Assembly (NCBI GenBank): GCA_964405075.1
Contig: CAYOMP010000009.1
Span: 1 to 42,129 of the forward strand
DNA from: CAYOMP01 sp964405075
GTDB lineage: Bacteria; Bacillota; Clostridia; Lachnospirales; Lachnospiraceae
Length of the DNA: 42,129 nucleotides
Reading direction: 5' to 3'
Shown: piece after piece, positions 7,629-16,500 of the stretch
How the letters are laid out: each line of letters opens with the position of its first letter
How positions within the stretch are numbered: position 1 is the first letter of the stretch
Program-made: the position numbers and the translations under genes
The notes under the pieces: model-generated
Seen by the model: the letters and a program-made list of their open reading frames with translations, nothing else
The model's database searches: none
What the model was told of the DNA's origin: nothing

Positions 7629-7690
7629 ATTTATTGACTATACGGTCTATAAATGATAGTATTTATTTATAGACCGCATAGTCAATAAAT
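7629..7690. promoter_or_regulatory. 26-bp inverted repeat, likely TetR operator with promoter inside
   Basis: Two 26-base arms (7629-7654 and 7665-7690) are inverted copies with one mismatch and a 10-base spacer. Each arm contains GGTCTAT or its complement, and the segment GACTATACGGTC is itself a partial palindrome, as in TetR operators. A possible promoter, TTGACT then 17 bases then TAGTAT, overlaps the left arm and spacer. The next gene, 190 bp on, encodes a TetR protein, so autoregulation of the TetR/antiporter operon is the simplest reading. In the rest of this intergenic region (7691-7878) only the ribosome binding site is clear. Confidence 0.6.
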
Positions 7691-7878
7691 AAATCATTAA
7701 AACTTGCAGATATTTTGACAATTATTGTATGTATTTTTTTGATTAATCCTATGAAATGTAAGATTTTGGAAAACATGAATGTGTGATATATTGTAAAAGA
7801 TAATTTACTGCTAGGTCCACATAGTGCAAACTGTTGTGGAGTGTGAGGTTAGTAAATGGAAGCAAAGGAGGTGTAGCT

Positions 7879-8499
7879 ATGCGAAAAGAAGAAAAAACAA
7901 AGCTTACGTATGAAAGAATTATGTCGGCAGCAATAGAGGAATTTGGAAAAAAGACTTATGACAATGCTTCTCTAACAACACTTTGTAATGAGAATAATAT
8001 TTCGAAAGGGTTGATATATCATAATTTTAAAAATAAAGATGAACTGTATCTGAAGTGTGTGGAAGAATGTTTTAAAAAAATGACGGCATATTTTAAAAAC
8101 AGAGAGTATAAAGGGGATAGTGTAAAAGAAAGTATGAATAATCTTTTGCAAATGAGACAACAGTTTTTTAAGGAAAATCCTTATTATTGCAATATTTTTT
8201 TTAATACAGTTCTACAGCCACCGAAGCATTTGCAAAAGGAAATTCATACGCTCCGAAAGCAATATGATGAATTTTATGCAAATTGTTTTAAGAAACTACT
8301 ACAGCAAATACAGCTTAGAGATGAAATTGAAATAGAGGTAGCATTGGAGTATTTTATGAGTTTTCTTGAAATGTACAATGGATATTTTCAGAGCAAATCT
8401 TGTGAAAAAGATGATATTCATACATTGATTGAAGATCATGAAGTTAATCTTTCTAAAATCTTGGACATTATGTTATATGGAGTTGCAAAAGAAGGATAG
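7879..8499 (+). CDS. TetR/AcrR family transcriptional regulator
   Basis: A 206-residue TetR-type regulator. The amino-terminal helix-turn-helix is clear (YERIMSAAIEEFGKKTYDNA, then NNISKGLIYHNFKNKDELYL); the remaining helical domain would bind an unknown effector. The start at 7879 is set by AAGGAGGT six bases upstream; the longer frame from 7834 adds residues with no binding site. A large inverted repeat (7629-7690) is the probable operator. The antiporter-kinase fusion gene starts 54 bp after its stop, so this protein probably controls that gene in response to a membrane or ionic stress signal (inference). Confidence 0.9.
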   Translation: MRKEEKTKLTYERIMSAAIEEFGKKTYDNASLTTLCNENNISKGLIYHNFKNKDELYLKCVEECFKKMTAYFKNREYKGDSVKESMNNLLQMRQQFFKENPYYCNIFFNTVLQPPKHLQKEIHTLRKQYDEFYANCFKKLLQQIQLRDEIEIEVALEYFMSFLEMYNGYFQSKSCEKDDIHTLIEDHEVNLSKILDIMLYGVAKEG

Positions 8500-8553
8500 T
8501 GCAAAAAAATTGAATTTTAATCAGAATATAAAATGACTTGGAGGAAGGGAAAA

Positions 8554-10401
8554 ATGATATCTCTCATTATTAAACTATTAATAGCAATAGTACTTGCATT
8601 TTTTGCAGGTAAACTTATCTCAAAAATAAAACTTCCATCCATACTGGGATGGCTCATTGCAGGCATGATTTTAGGACCTCATGCAGTTTCGTTGATGAAT
8701 CAGCAAATTTTAGATGCCAAATGGTATCAGACAATTGTGCATATTTTGGAATGTGCCGTTGGTTTGATGATTGGAACGGAACTTGTATGGAACAAAATAA
8801 AACGTTCCGGTAAGGCAATTGTGATTACAACTTTTACACAATCTGTCGGAACATTTTTGTTTGTGTCACTTGTTTTTGGAATCGTATTTTATACTCAGGG
8901 AATTCCATTATATTTGGCATTCCTGTTTGGTGGAATCGCACTTGCAACAGCGCCGGCACCTGCACTGTCTATTGTGCGTGAATTTAAGACAAATGGACCG
9001 GTAACAAATACTCTGATTCCTATGGCAGCATTGGATGATATTATGGGCTGCGTTATTTTCTTTACAACGATTGCAATTGTTGCAGGAAATCTTTCCGCAG
9101 GTGAACTGCCAGCATATATGATTGCTTTAGTTGTAATACTTCCACTTGTGATAGGTGTTGTAACAGGAATTTTGGCTGGTGTGATGCTGAAAAAAGAGAG
9201 AAGTGACTCGGCTACATTGGTTATTTTGATCCTAAATATTCTTATTACATCAGGTGTAGGATTTTTCTTCAATAATGTAGTGATGCCAAAACCGATTTTG
9301 AACTTTATGCTTATGGGTATGGCATTTTCAGCTGCTTTTTCCAATATGATTACGGAAAAAAGATTAGAACAGATTATGCAGGCATTTAATCCGTTCCTTG
9401 GAATTGCAATGATCATTGTTATCCTGAATCTTGGTGCTCCGCTGGATTATCATTTGATTATGGGTGCGGGAATGTTTACGGCTATTTACATTATTGCGAG
9501 AGCGCTTGGTAAATATTTTGGTGCCTATTTTGGAGCAAGTATTACAAAATCACCGGAAACTGTGAAAAAGTACTTGGGATTCACCTTGTTACCGCATTCT
9601 GGTGTATCGCTTGTATTTACAGGAATTGCAGTTTCTGTATTAAGTACATCGGATTCGGAATGTGCACGTATTATTCAGGGAACGATTGCGGCAGCAGCAG
9701 TTATTAATGAAATCATTGCTGTAATAGTTGCAAAAAAAGGCTTTGAATGGGCTGGTGAATTAGAGGGTGGTACTGATGGTGCAGGTGAAGTCATTGGAAG
9801 TACTAGTCCTATGATCATTACAATCAGCAGACAGCATGGAAGCGGCGGCAGAGAAGTTGGAAAACAGTTATCTGAACGTCTGGGCATTCCGTTTTATGAT
9901 TATGAACTGATTGAGATGGCGGCTAAATCTTGCCCAATTGATAAAAGCTTTTTTGAAAATGCAGATGCAAAAGGTACTGGAGGATTCTGGAGTGAATTGG
10001 GAGAAGACGTACGTCAGAGTATGTCAGTAGGTAATCAGGCATTTTTGCAACAGGCTTCTGTTATTCGTGAAATTGCTAAAAAGGGCGGATGTATCATTGT
10101 AGGGCGGTGTGCGGACTATATACTAAAGGATTATGCAAATGTACTGAAAGTTTTTGTTTATGCAGATTTGGACAGTCGAAAAGAAAGAATCGAACATATA
10201 TATAAAGAAGCGGACGAAAAGGCACTCAGTAAAATTGAAAAGATAGATAAGAAAAGAGAATCTTATTATAAATATTATACGGGACAGAACTTTGGGGAAG
10301 CGAAAAATTATGATGTTTGCCTGAACAGCAGTCTTTTAGGAATTGAAAGATGTGTGGACGTGATTCAATCAATTTGTCAGAAGAAACAGTTTGGAGCATA
10401 A
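8554..10401 (+). CDS. Cation:proton antiporter fused to a cytidylate-kinase-like domain
   Basis: A 615-residue two-domain protein. Residues about 1-400 are a CPA2-type Na+(K+)/H+ antiporter with 11-13 hydrophobic segments; LPSILGWLIAGMILGPHA is typical of the family. Residues about 420-615 are a soluble cytidylate-kinase-like domain beginning MIITISRQHGSGGREVGKQL, with the Ser/Gly-rich nucleotide-binding loop and IIVGRCADYIL downstream. Stand-alone proteins of this kinase-like family are common in Clostridia; here it replaces the nucleotide-binding regulatory domain (for example TrkA-N/RCK) found in many antiporters. The ATG at 8554 has GGAGG nine bases upstream; an ATG seven codons earlier overlaps that site. 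The kinase part may gate transport by nucleotide binding (inference). Confidence 0.85.
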   Translation: MISLIIKLLIAIVLAFFAGKLISKIKLPSILGWLIAGMILGPHAVSLMNQQILDAKWYQTIVHILECAVGLMIGTELVWNKIKRSGKAIVITTFTQSVGTFLFVSLVFGIVFYTQGIPLYLAFLFGGIALATAPAPALSIVREFKTNGPVTNTLIPMAALDDIMGCVIFFTTIAIVAGNLSAGELPAYMIALVVILPLVIGVVTGILAGVMLKKERSDSATLVILILNILITSGVGFFFNNVVMPKPILNFMLMGMAFSAAFSNMITEKRLEQIMQAFNPFLGIAMIIVILNLGAPLDYHLIMGAGMFTAIYIIARALGKYFGAYFGASITKSPETVKKYLGFTLLPHSGVSLVFTGIAVSVLSTSDSECARIIQGTIAAAAVINEIIAVIVAKKGFEWAGELEGGTDGAGEVIGSTSPMIITISRQHGSGGREVGKQLSERLGIPFYDYELIEMAAKSCPIDKSFFENADAKGTGGFWSELGEDVRQSMSVGNQAFLQQASVIREIAKKGGCIIVGRCADYILKDYANVLKVFVYADLDSRKERIEHIYKEADEKALSKIEKIDKKRESYYKYYTGQNFGEAKNYDVCLNSSLLGIERCVDVIQSICQKKQFGA

Positions 10402-10427
10402 CTTATAAATATAGAATGCTCATTTTA

Positions 10428-10463
10428 AGCAGTAATGACGATAAAATCATTACTGCTTTTTTT
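10428..10463 (+). terminator. Rho-independent terminator after the antiporter-kinase gene
   Basis: An 11-bp stem AGCAGTAATGA/TCATTACTGCT with an 8-base loop is followed by a run of T. The segment from here to the next gene at 10681 holds the repeated post-terminator motif and a hairpin TTGGCA/TGCCAA near 10519-10542. No sure promoter is seen. Confidence 0.88.
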
Positions 10464-10488
10464 ACGCCAGCAACGAGGAGAAAATTAT
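10464..10488 (+). repeat. Post-terminator motif, copy A
   Basis: The 20 bases AGCAACGAGGAGAAAATTAT (10469-10488) recur exactly at 31619-31638. Both copies begin a few bases after the T tract of a terminator. Copy A lacks the second half that the 31.6 kb and 27.8 kb copies share. Confidence 0.7.
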
Positions 10489-10680
10489 AGTATGTTTGTC
10501 ATTATCAAATTTTTCTTGGCAATCTGAAAAAAATCTGCCAAAGATAGCTGTTTATATGGTATTATAGAAATCAGAATTAATCATTTTTGATAGTGGGTTA
10601 AAGTTTTGGCAACGCATACTAGATATAAAATAATAATAAGATAAATAACAAAAATACTATAAGAGAAAGAGAGTGATAGG

Positions 10681-11040
10681 ATGACGATATTAGTAGTAGA
10701 TGATGATGCAATGAATTTAAAAATGGCGGAGATGATTCTTAGTAAGAAGGGCTATGATGTGAAAACAGCCAGTTCAGGACAGATTGCTCTTACACTCATT
10801 CAAGAAGAAGAGGTGGATTTAATCCTTTTGGATGTAGAAATGCCTGGAATGAGTGGTACAGAAACTTTGGATGTAATCAGGGCAAAGGAAAGGTCAAAAA
10901 ATATTCCGGTACTGTTTTTATCTGCATCTGAAGACATGGAACAAGAAGTGGCGGAAGGGAAATATTCGGTGCAGGGATTTGTTAAAAAGCCGGTTCTTCC
11001 GCAAAAGTTGTATGAGAGTGTAGATGCTCTCTTTGCATAG
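10681..11040 (+). CDS. Stand-alone response-regulator receiver protein
   Basis: A 119-residue CheY-like receiver with no output domain. The acidic pocket DDD lies at residues 7-9 (VVDDDAMN), the phospho-acceptor is D51 in LLDVEMPG, the conserved Ser/Thr is in LFLSAS, and the lysine is in VKKPV, so the domain should be phosphorylatable. It starts a run of six same-strand genes; the next begins 9 bp downstream and carries HPt, receiver and HD-GYP domains. It probably acts as a phosphate shuttle or sink between the hybrid kinases and HPt domains of this island. A binding site (AGAGAGTG) precedes the ATG. Confidence 0.92.
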   Translation: MTILVVDDDAMNLKMAEMILSKKGYDVKTASSGQIALTLIQEEEVDLILLDVEMPGMSGTETLDVIRAKERSKNIPVLFLSASEDMEQEVAEGKYSVQGFVKKPVLPQKLYESVDALFA

Positions 11041-11049
11041 GAGAAAGGT

Positions 11050-12486
11050 ATGTTATCAGTGGATAATACACAAAAGAATTTTATTGAACAACTGAATAAG
11101 GTGCTGGATACAACTACAGGACTTGCGTATTGCTGTGATAGCGAAGATTTTTATAAGGAAATGCTGGTTAGTTATCTGGACAATCAAAAATATGACAGCA
11201 TAGAAGATGCCTATAGTCAGGAAGATTGGGAAAAATATCGAATTTTGGTGCATTCATTAAAGAGTACTTCACTTTCTATTGGAGCAACCAATATCTCAGA
11301 ACAGGCCAAGGCTCTGGAAATGGCGGGGAAGGAAAGTAATATCGACTTTATTAGAGAGCATCATAGTGTTGCCATGGAAAATTACAGGAGATTGTTGTCT
11401 AATCTCCATAAAGTCTTTAAGGAATCGGAAGAGAAAGAACGGACAGAAAAAGAGATTATGGAGAAATTGCCAATTATTTTGGTGGTGGATGATGATGCCA
11501 TGAATCTGCGAATTGCTGAAAGAATGTTAAGTGGGCAATTCCATGTAGAGGGTGTAGATTCGGGAAAAAGAGTATTGGAATATTTATCGGAAAATCATCC
11601 GGATTTGATTCTGCTAGACTTGCATATGCCTGGAATGGATGGATTTGAAGTCATGAGACAGATACAGGCAGATGAAGGTTATCGAGACATTCCTGTAATA
11701 TTTTTAACTGCAGATGATGACAGAGATACAGAAGTCAGGTGCTTTAAAGAAGGTGCTTCTGATTTTATTAAAAAACCCTTTGTGGCAGACATTATGGTGC
11801 AACGTGTCAGCCGAATTTTGCAGCTTGACCGTTTACAGAAGAATTTACAGCAGGAGGTTGAAAAGCAGACCTGGAAAGCGGAAGAAAGAAGAAAAAAGGT
11901 TGAGCGTATGTCTTTACAGATTATGCAAACCCTTGCTGGAACTATTGATGCAAAGGATAAATATACAAACGGACATTCTTCCAGAGTGGCAGAGTATGCA
12001 AGAGAAATTGCAAAGAGAAGTGGAAAAAGTGAAAAGGAACAGGAAGAGATTTATTATATGGGACTTTTGCATGATATCGGTAAGATTGGTATACCAGATG
12101 AAATTATCAACAAAAACACCAAACTGACAGACGAAGAATACAAAATTATAAAATCCCATCCCGTAATTGGAAGTGATATCCTTAAAAACATTTCAGAGAT
12201 TCCAAACATTGGAATCGGAGCAAGATGGCATCATGAACGTTATGATGGCAAGGGTTATCCGGATGGACTAAAGGGTGAGAAGATTCCAGAAATTGCAAGA
12301 ATTATTGGTGTTGCAGATGCATACGATGCAATGACATCAAAGCGCAGTTATCGTGATGTATTGCCACAGCAAGTAGTACGTGGAGAGATTGAAAAGGGAA
12401 AAGGGAATCAATTCGATCCGTATTTTGCCGATATACTGATAAATATGATTGATGAGGATATAGAATACCGAATGCGTGATATGTGA
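11050..12486 (+). CDS. HPt-receiver-HD-GYP response regulator
   Basis: A 478-residue protein with three modules. Residues 1-115 are an HPt domain with phospho-accepting H68 in LVHSLKSTSLSIGA, closely similar to the HPt ends of the kinases encoded nearby. Residues about 138-260 are a receiver (VVDDDAMN, D190 in LLDLHMPG, IKKPF). Residues about 285-478 are an HD-GYP domain with H341-D342 in LLHDIGKIGIP, WHHERYDGKGYP and a DAYDAMTS block, all expected for a cyclic-di-GMP phosphodiesterase. HPt before a receiver in a regulator is uncommon and means the protein could receive phosphate at either site. It is likely the output of the local phosphorelay. It starts 9 bp after the stand-alone receiver gene. 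Confidence 0.92.
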   Translation: MLSVDNTQKNFIEQLNKVLDTTTGLAYCCDSEDFYKEMLVSYLDNQKYDSIEDAYSQEDWEKYRILVHSLKSTSLSIGATNISEQAKALEMAGKESNIDFIREHHSVAMENYRRLLSNLHKVFKESEEKERTEKEIMEKLPIILVVDDDAMNLRIAERMLSGQFHVEGVDSGKRVLEYLSENHPDLILLDLHMPGMDGFEVMRQIQADEGYRDIPVIFLTADDDRDTEVRCFKEGASDFIKKPFVADIMVQRVSRILQLDRLQKNLQQEVEKQTWKAEERRKKVERMSLQIMQTLAGTIDAKDKYTNGHSSRVAEYAREIAKRSGKSEKEQEEIYYMGLLHDIGKIGIPDEIINKNTKLTDEEYKIIKSHPVIGSDILKNISEIPNIGIGARWHHERYDGKGYPDGLKGEKIPEIARIIGVADAYDAMTSKRSYRDVLPQQVVRGEIEKGKGNQFDPYFADILINMIDEDIEYRMRDM

Positions 12487-12516
12487 CAATCGGGAAAAGG
12501 CACGAGGAGGATAATT

Positions 12517-13500
12517 ATGGGAAAAAGCATAAGAAAAATCAGAAAAAAAATCGCAATTGCATTTTCTGTTATGTTGATGTGTAGTTTGACGGCGTGTGGT
12601 AATTCGGAAGATGTAAAGAATGAAGATGGAAAGTATCATATAGGAATTTGTCAATGGGAAGTACATACGGCACTGGATGAAGCCACAAGGGGATTTCAGG
12701 AAGCACTGACGGATAAATTGGGAGATGAGGTTGTATTTGATGTTGAGATAGCACAAGGCAGTACGAATAATTGTCAGAATATTTTAAACGGTTTTGTATC
12801 TGAAGATGTGAATCTGATTATGGCAAATGCAACATCGGCTTTAATGGCTGCCTCTCAGGCTACAAATACGATTCCTATCGTGGCAACTTCTATTACGGAT
12901 TATGGAACAGCTCTTAATATGCGAGAATGGAAAGGTGCTTCTGGGATAAATGTAACCGGAACTTCAGACTTAGCACCTATTGAGAGTCAGGCGGATATGA
13001 TTTGTGAACTTGTGCCTGATGCAGAAAAAGTTGGTATCTTATATTGTTCTACTGAGACAAATTCTATTTTTCAGGCTCAGGTAATGGGTTCTGTTCTTAC
13101 TGCAAAGGGAATAGCCTTTGAAACCTATACCATAGCGGATAAGGAGGAGTTGGAAAAGACGGCAAAGAGAGCAGCATCAGCCTGTGATGTAATATACATT
13201 CCTACAGATAACACAATAGCTTCTCAAGCAGACCTTCTGAAAAGCATTCTTATTTCAGAAAAAGTGCCTATGATTGCAGGGGAGGAAGGATTGTGTGAAG
13301 CAGGAATCGCAGCCCTTTCAATCAGTTATTATGATATAGGTTATACTGCAGGTGAAATGGCATATGAGATATTGGAAGAAGGAAAAAATCCGGGAGAAAT
13401 AGAGGTTCGTTACGCAGAAAATGTTACCAAGAAATATAATCCTGAGAACTGTGAAGCGTTAGGAATTACGGTTCCGGATGATTATGAACCACTTAAATAA
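12517..13500 (+). CDS. Orphan ABC-type substrate-binding lipoprotein (TrpX-like family)
   Basis: A 327-residue extracytoplasmic binding protein. Residues 1-27 are a basic start, hydrophobic core and lipobox LTAC with Cys27 as the lipidation site. The mature part fits the ABC_sub_bind family (related to TrpX), with the periplasmic-binding fold segments LIMANATSALMAASQATNTI and VGILYCSTETNS. No permease or ATPase gene is adjacent; instead it lies between a phosphorelay output gene and a double-Cache kinase gene, 24 bp from the latter. This suggests a sensory role, offering ligand to the kinase, rather than uptake. Ribosome binding site GAGGAGG precedes the ATG. Confidence 0.87.
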   Translation: MGKSIRKIRKKIAIAFSVMLMCSLTACGNSEDVKNEDGKYHIGICQWEVHTALDEATRGFQEALTDKLGDEVVFDVEIAQGSTNNCQNILNGFVSEDVNLIMANATSALMAASQATNTIPIVATSITDYGTALNMREWKGASGINVTGTSDLAPIESQADMICELVPDAEKVGILYCSTETNSIFQAQVMGSVLTAKGIAFETYTIADKEELEKTAKRAASACDVIYIPTDNTIASQADLLKSILISEKVPMIAGEEGLCEAGIAALSISYYDIGYTAGEMAYEILEEGKNPGEIEVRYAENVTKKYNPENCEALGITVPDDYEPLK

Positions 13501-13524
13501 AAGTAATTAGATGGGGTATTAAAA

Positions 13525-16500
13525 ATGTTGGGGAAAGAAAATCGTAGGGTACAGGAAAACAAAGTCTCTAAACATAGAAAAGGATACAGTTATGGTCTTA
13601 TAAGTGCGGTATTGGTTGTTTTGGCAATTGTGATTCTACTCAATGTTTTACTGATTTACAATATGACAATAGAGCAGGCAGAAACAATAGGTCAGAATCA
13701 GATGGAAATCATCAGTAAAGATTTACAGTCAATGCTTGAAAAATCAGAATATATGACCTCTGTTCTGGCAAATAATGTGGAGGAACGAATGGAACAGGGG
13801 GATTCCCAAGAGAAACTGACCACATTTTTCAAGGAACAGAGTGCGTTACAGCAGCTGTTATCGGACGATATATGTATGAATGCTTTTCTGGTGTGTGACG
13901 ATTATATTATTCTGCCGGGGTACGATTTGCCAGAAGATTTTCGGGTAGAGGAGCGTGTATGGTACTCGGAGACTCTAAAATTGAATCCTGGAGAAATATA
14001 TATATCTTCTCCATATATAGACTTGGTTACAGGAAAAATGTGTTTCACCGTATCCCAGTTGCTTTCAGATGGTAGATGTTTAGTTGCGCTAGATTTTGGT
14101 CTATCAAATATACAGAAGTCCATCGAGAAAATGCAAAGTGACGATAAGAGTGAAGCCTTGATTGTCAATGCAGAGGGAACAATTATTGGATATTCAAATA
14201 TGGATTATCTTGGGAAAAAAATTTCGGACGCATTGCCGGAGTACGAAAAGGTATTTCGTGAGGTTATGTCGCAAAATAAAGAGCAGTTATCCTTTGACAG
14301 TAACATTAGTGGAAAGAAAAATAAGGTGTTTTTCTCACGAATACAGAAAAATTGGTATTTGATTCTGCGAGTACAGGAAGGGGAGCTGTATAAGGAAAGT
14401 TATTTACAACTGATAAGAAATTCTATTTTGAATCTTCTGTTGATTGTAATTGTAGCTGTGTTTTATATTCGTGCCCAGAATCATCGAATGCAGGCAGAAA
14501 AGGCATTATCTGTTAAGGAAGATTTTTTATCCAACTTATCTTCAGAACTAAAAATGCCATTAAATCGGATACTGAATGAAAGTAATCGAAAAAACTTGGG
14601 TATGAGTTCTAATTTAAAAGAGAATATTGACAGCATTCAAGAATCTGCTCTTATGTTATCAAATATGATTGATAACCTTTTTTCTTACTATGGACTTTCA
14701 AAAGTAGATAAAGGACAGGAGGAAAAAGAGTCAAAATATGGAAAAACAGAAGGGGAGTCTGTAATTGGAAAAAGGATACGCTGGCAGGTTACCGGGGTTC
14801 TTATTGTTGCAATGCTTTTGGTTATGTTCTTCTGTGACAGAATGATTATGAAGTTGGGCGAAACCCGTATGTCAGAGGAGGTAAACAGCTATAATTCCCA
14901 GTTGGTGGAATGGATGGAAGACAAAAAGACCATATTAGAAATGTTATGTTATTCCATGACTTCACAACCGGAATTATTGGATAATCCATCCGAAGCGGAA
15001 GCTTATTTAAACGCAATTGTTAGTAATTATCCGGAGATTTCTCTTGCATATATTGGAAATCCAAATACCTCTTGGAAAGTAATCATGAACAATGGTTGGG
15101 TGCCGGGGGACGATTATATTCTGCAGGCTTATCCGTGGTATGCGGACACTATGAGTGACAATAGTGGTTTTGTGATTTCCAGTCCTTATTATGACACACA
15201 AGAAAATGTGTATTGTTTAACTTTTTCGAAAAGAATGTATGGAAAAGATGGAAACTTTTTAGGAGTATTTGCCATTGATTACAATCTGGATAAGCTGACG
15301 GAGGTTATGCAGAATACGTATTCTGAGGATGGATATGCTTTTTTGATAAATAATAACGGAATTATTATCAATCATCCAAATGAGGAATATCAGCTTTCTG
15401 GAACCAATTCTGTGAATGTACAGAGATTAAATTATTTAGATGTTTATTCTGAGAATTCGGTTATTAATGTTTTGAAGGATTACGATGGAAAATACAAGGC
15501 ATGTATTTGTGAGCATGATGACGTTTCTAACTTTACCATTATGGTGGTAAAGGATTGGTGGTCAATCTATGGAGGAATTGTTTTCTATAAAGTGTCTTTC
15601 CTGCTAATGTTTGGTTTCTGCATTTTTGCGGTCAGACATTTGATTCGCAGGCTGATGATATGGCAGCAGGCAACCAATGTACGCTTAAGAGATGCGGCAG
15701 AGGAAGCAATGCAGGCTACACAGGCAAAATCCCAGTTTCTGGCACAGATGAGCCATGAGATTCGTACTCCAATCAATGCGGTTCTTGGTATGAATGAGAT
15801 GATTCTTCGAGAAAGTGAAGATGAGAGTATTCAAGAATATGCAGAAAATATTGAAAGTGCCGGAAAGACGCTTTTGACACTGATTAACAGTATTCTTGAT
15901 TTTTCAAAAATTGAAGACGGAAAGATGGATATTGTTCCAGTGCGTTATGAGACCTCGGAGCTTATTCATGATTTGATAAATATGATATCTGATAAGGCAG
16001 AAAAGAAAGATTTGCTGCTGGAATTACAAATTGATGAAAAACTTCCCTGTGCGATGTATGGTGATGATGTAAGAATTCGACAGATTATCACTAACCTTTT
16101 AACTAATGCAGTAAAGTATACAAGGGAGGGTAAGGTAACTTTAGTCGTTCAAGGCCATGAGGTGCCAGATAGTCCAGAGAATATTCTTCTTCATGTGGAG
16201 GTGGTTGATACAGGTATAGGTATCCGCAAGGAAGATATGGGTAAACTTTTTGAGTCCTTCCAGAGACTGGATGAGGAAAAGAACCATAATGTAGAAGGAA
16301 CAGGATTAGGTATATCCATTGTTCAATGTCTGTTGAAAATGATGGGAAGTTCCTTGGAGGTGGAAAGTGAATATGGAAAAGGCTCCAGATTCTATTTTAA
16401 TTTAAAACAGACAATTGTTGATGAAACACCGATTGGAAATAATGTTGTTCAGAGAGGAAAAACGAAAAAACGCGATAATAGTTATCTTTATGCTCCTGAG

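Noticed and set aside
10600..10640. Sigma-54 type promoter (TTGGCAACGC) before the signalling island
   Set aside because: The GC box at the required spacing is missing, so the match is chance-level.
13902..14168. Minus-strand frames inside the long kinase genes (also 18162-18713, 19752-20165)
   Set aside because: All lie fully inside strongly supported plus-strand kinase domains and have no ribosome binding sites or known motifs.
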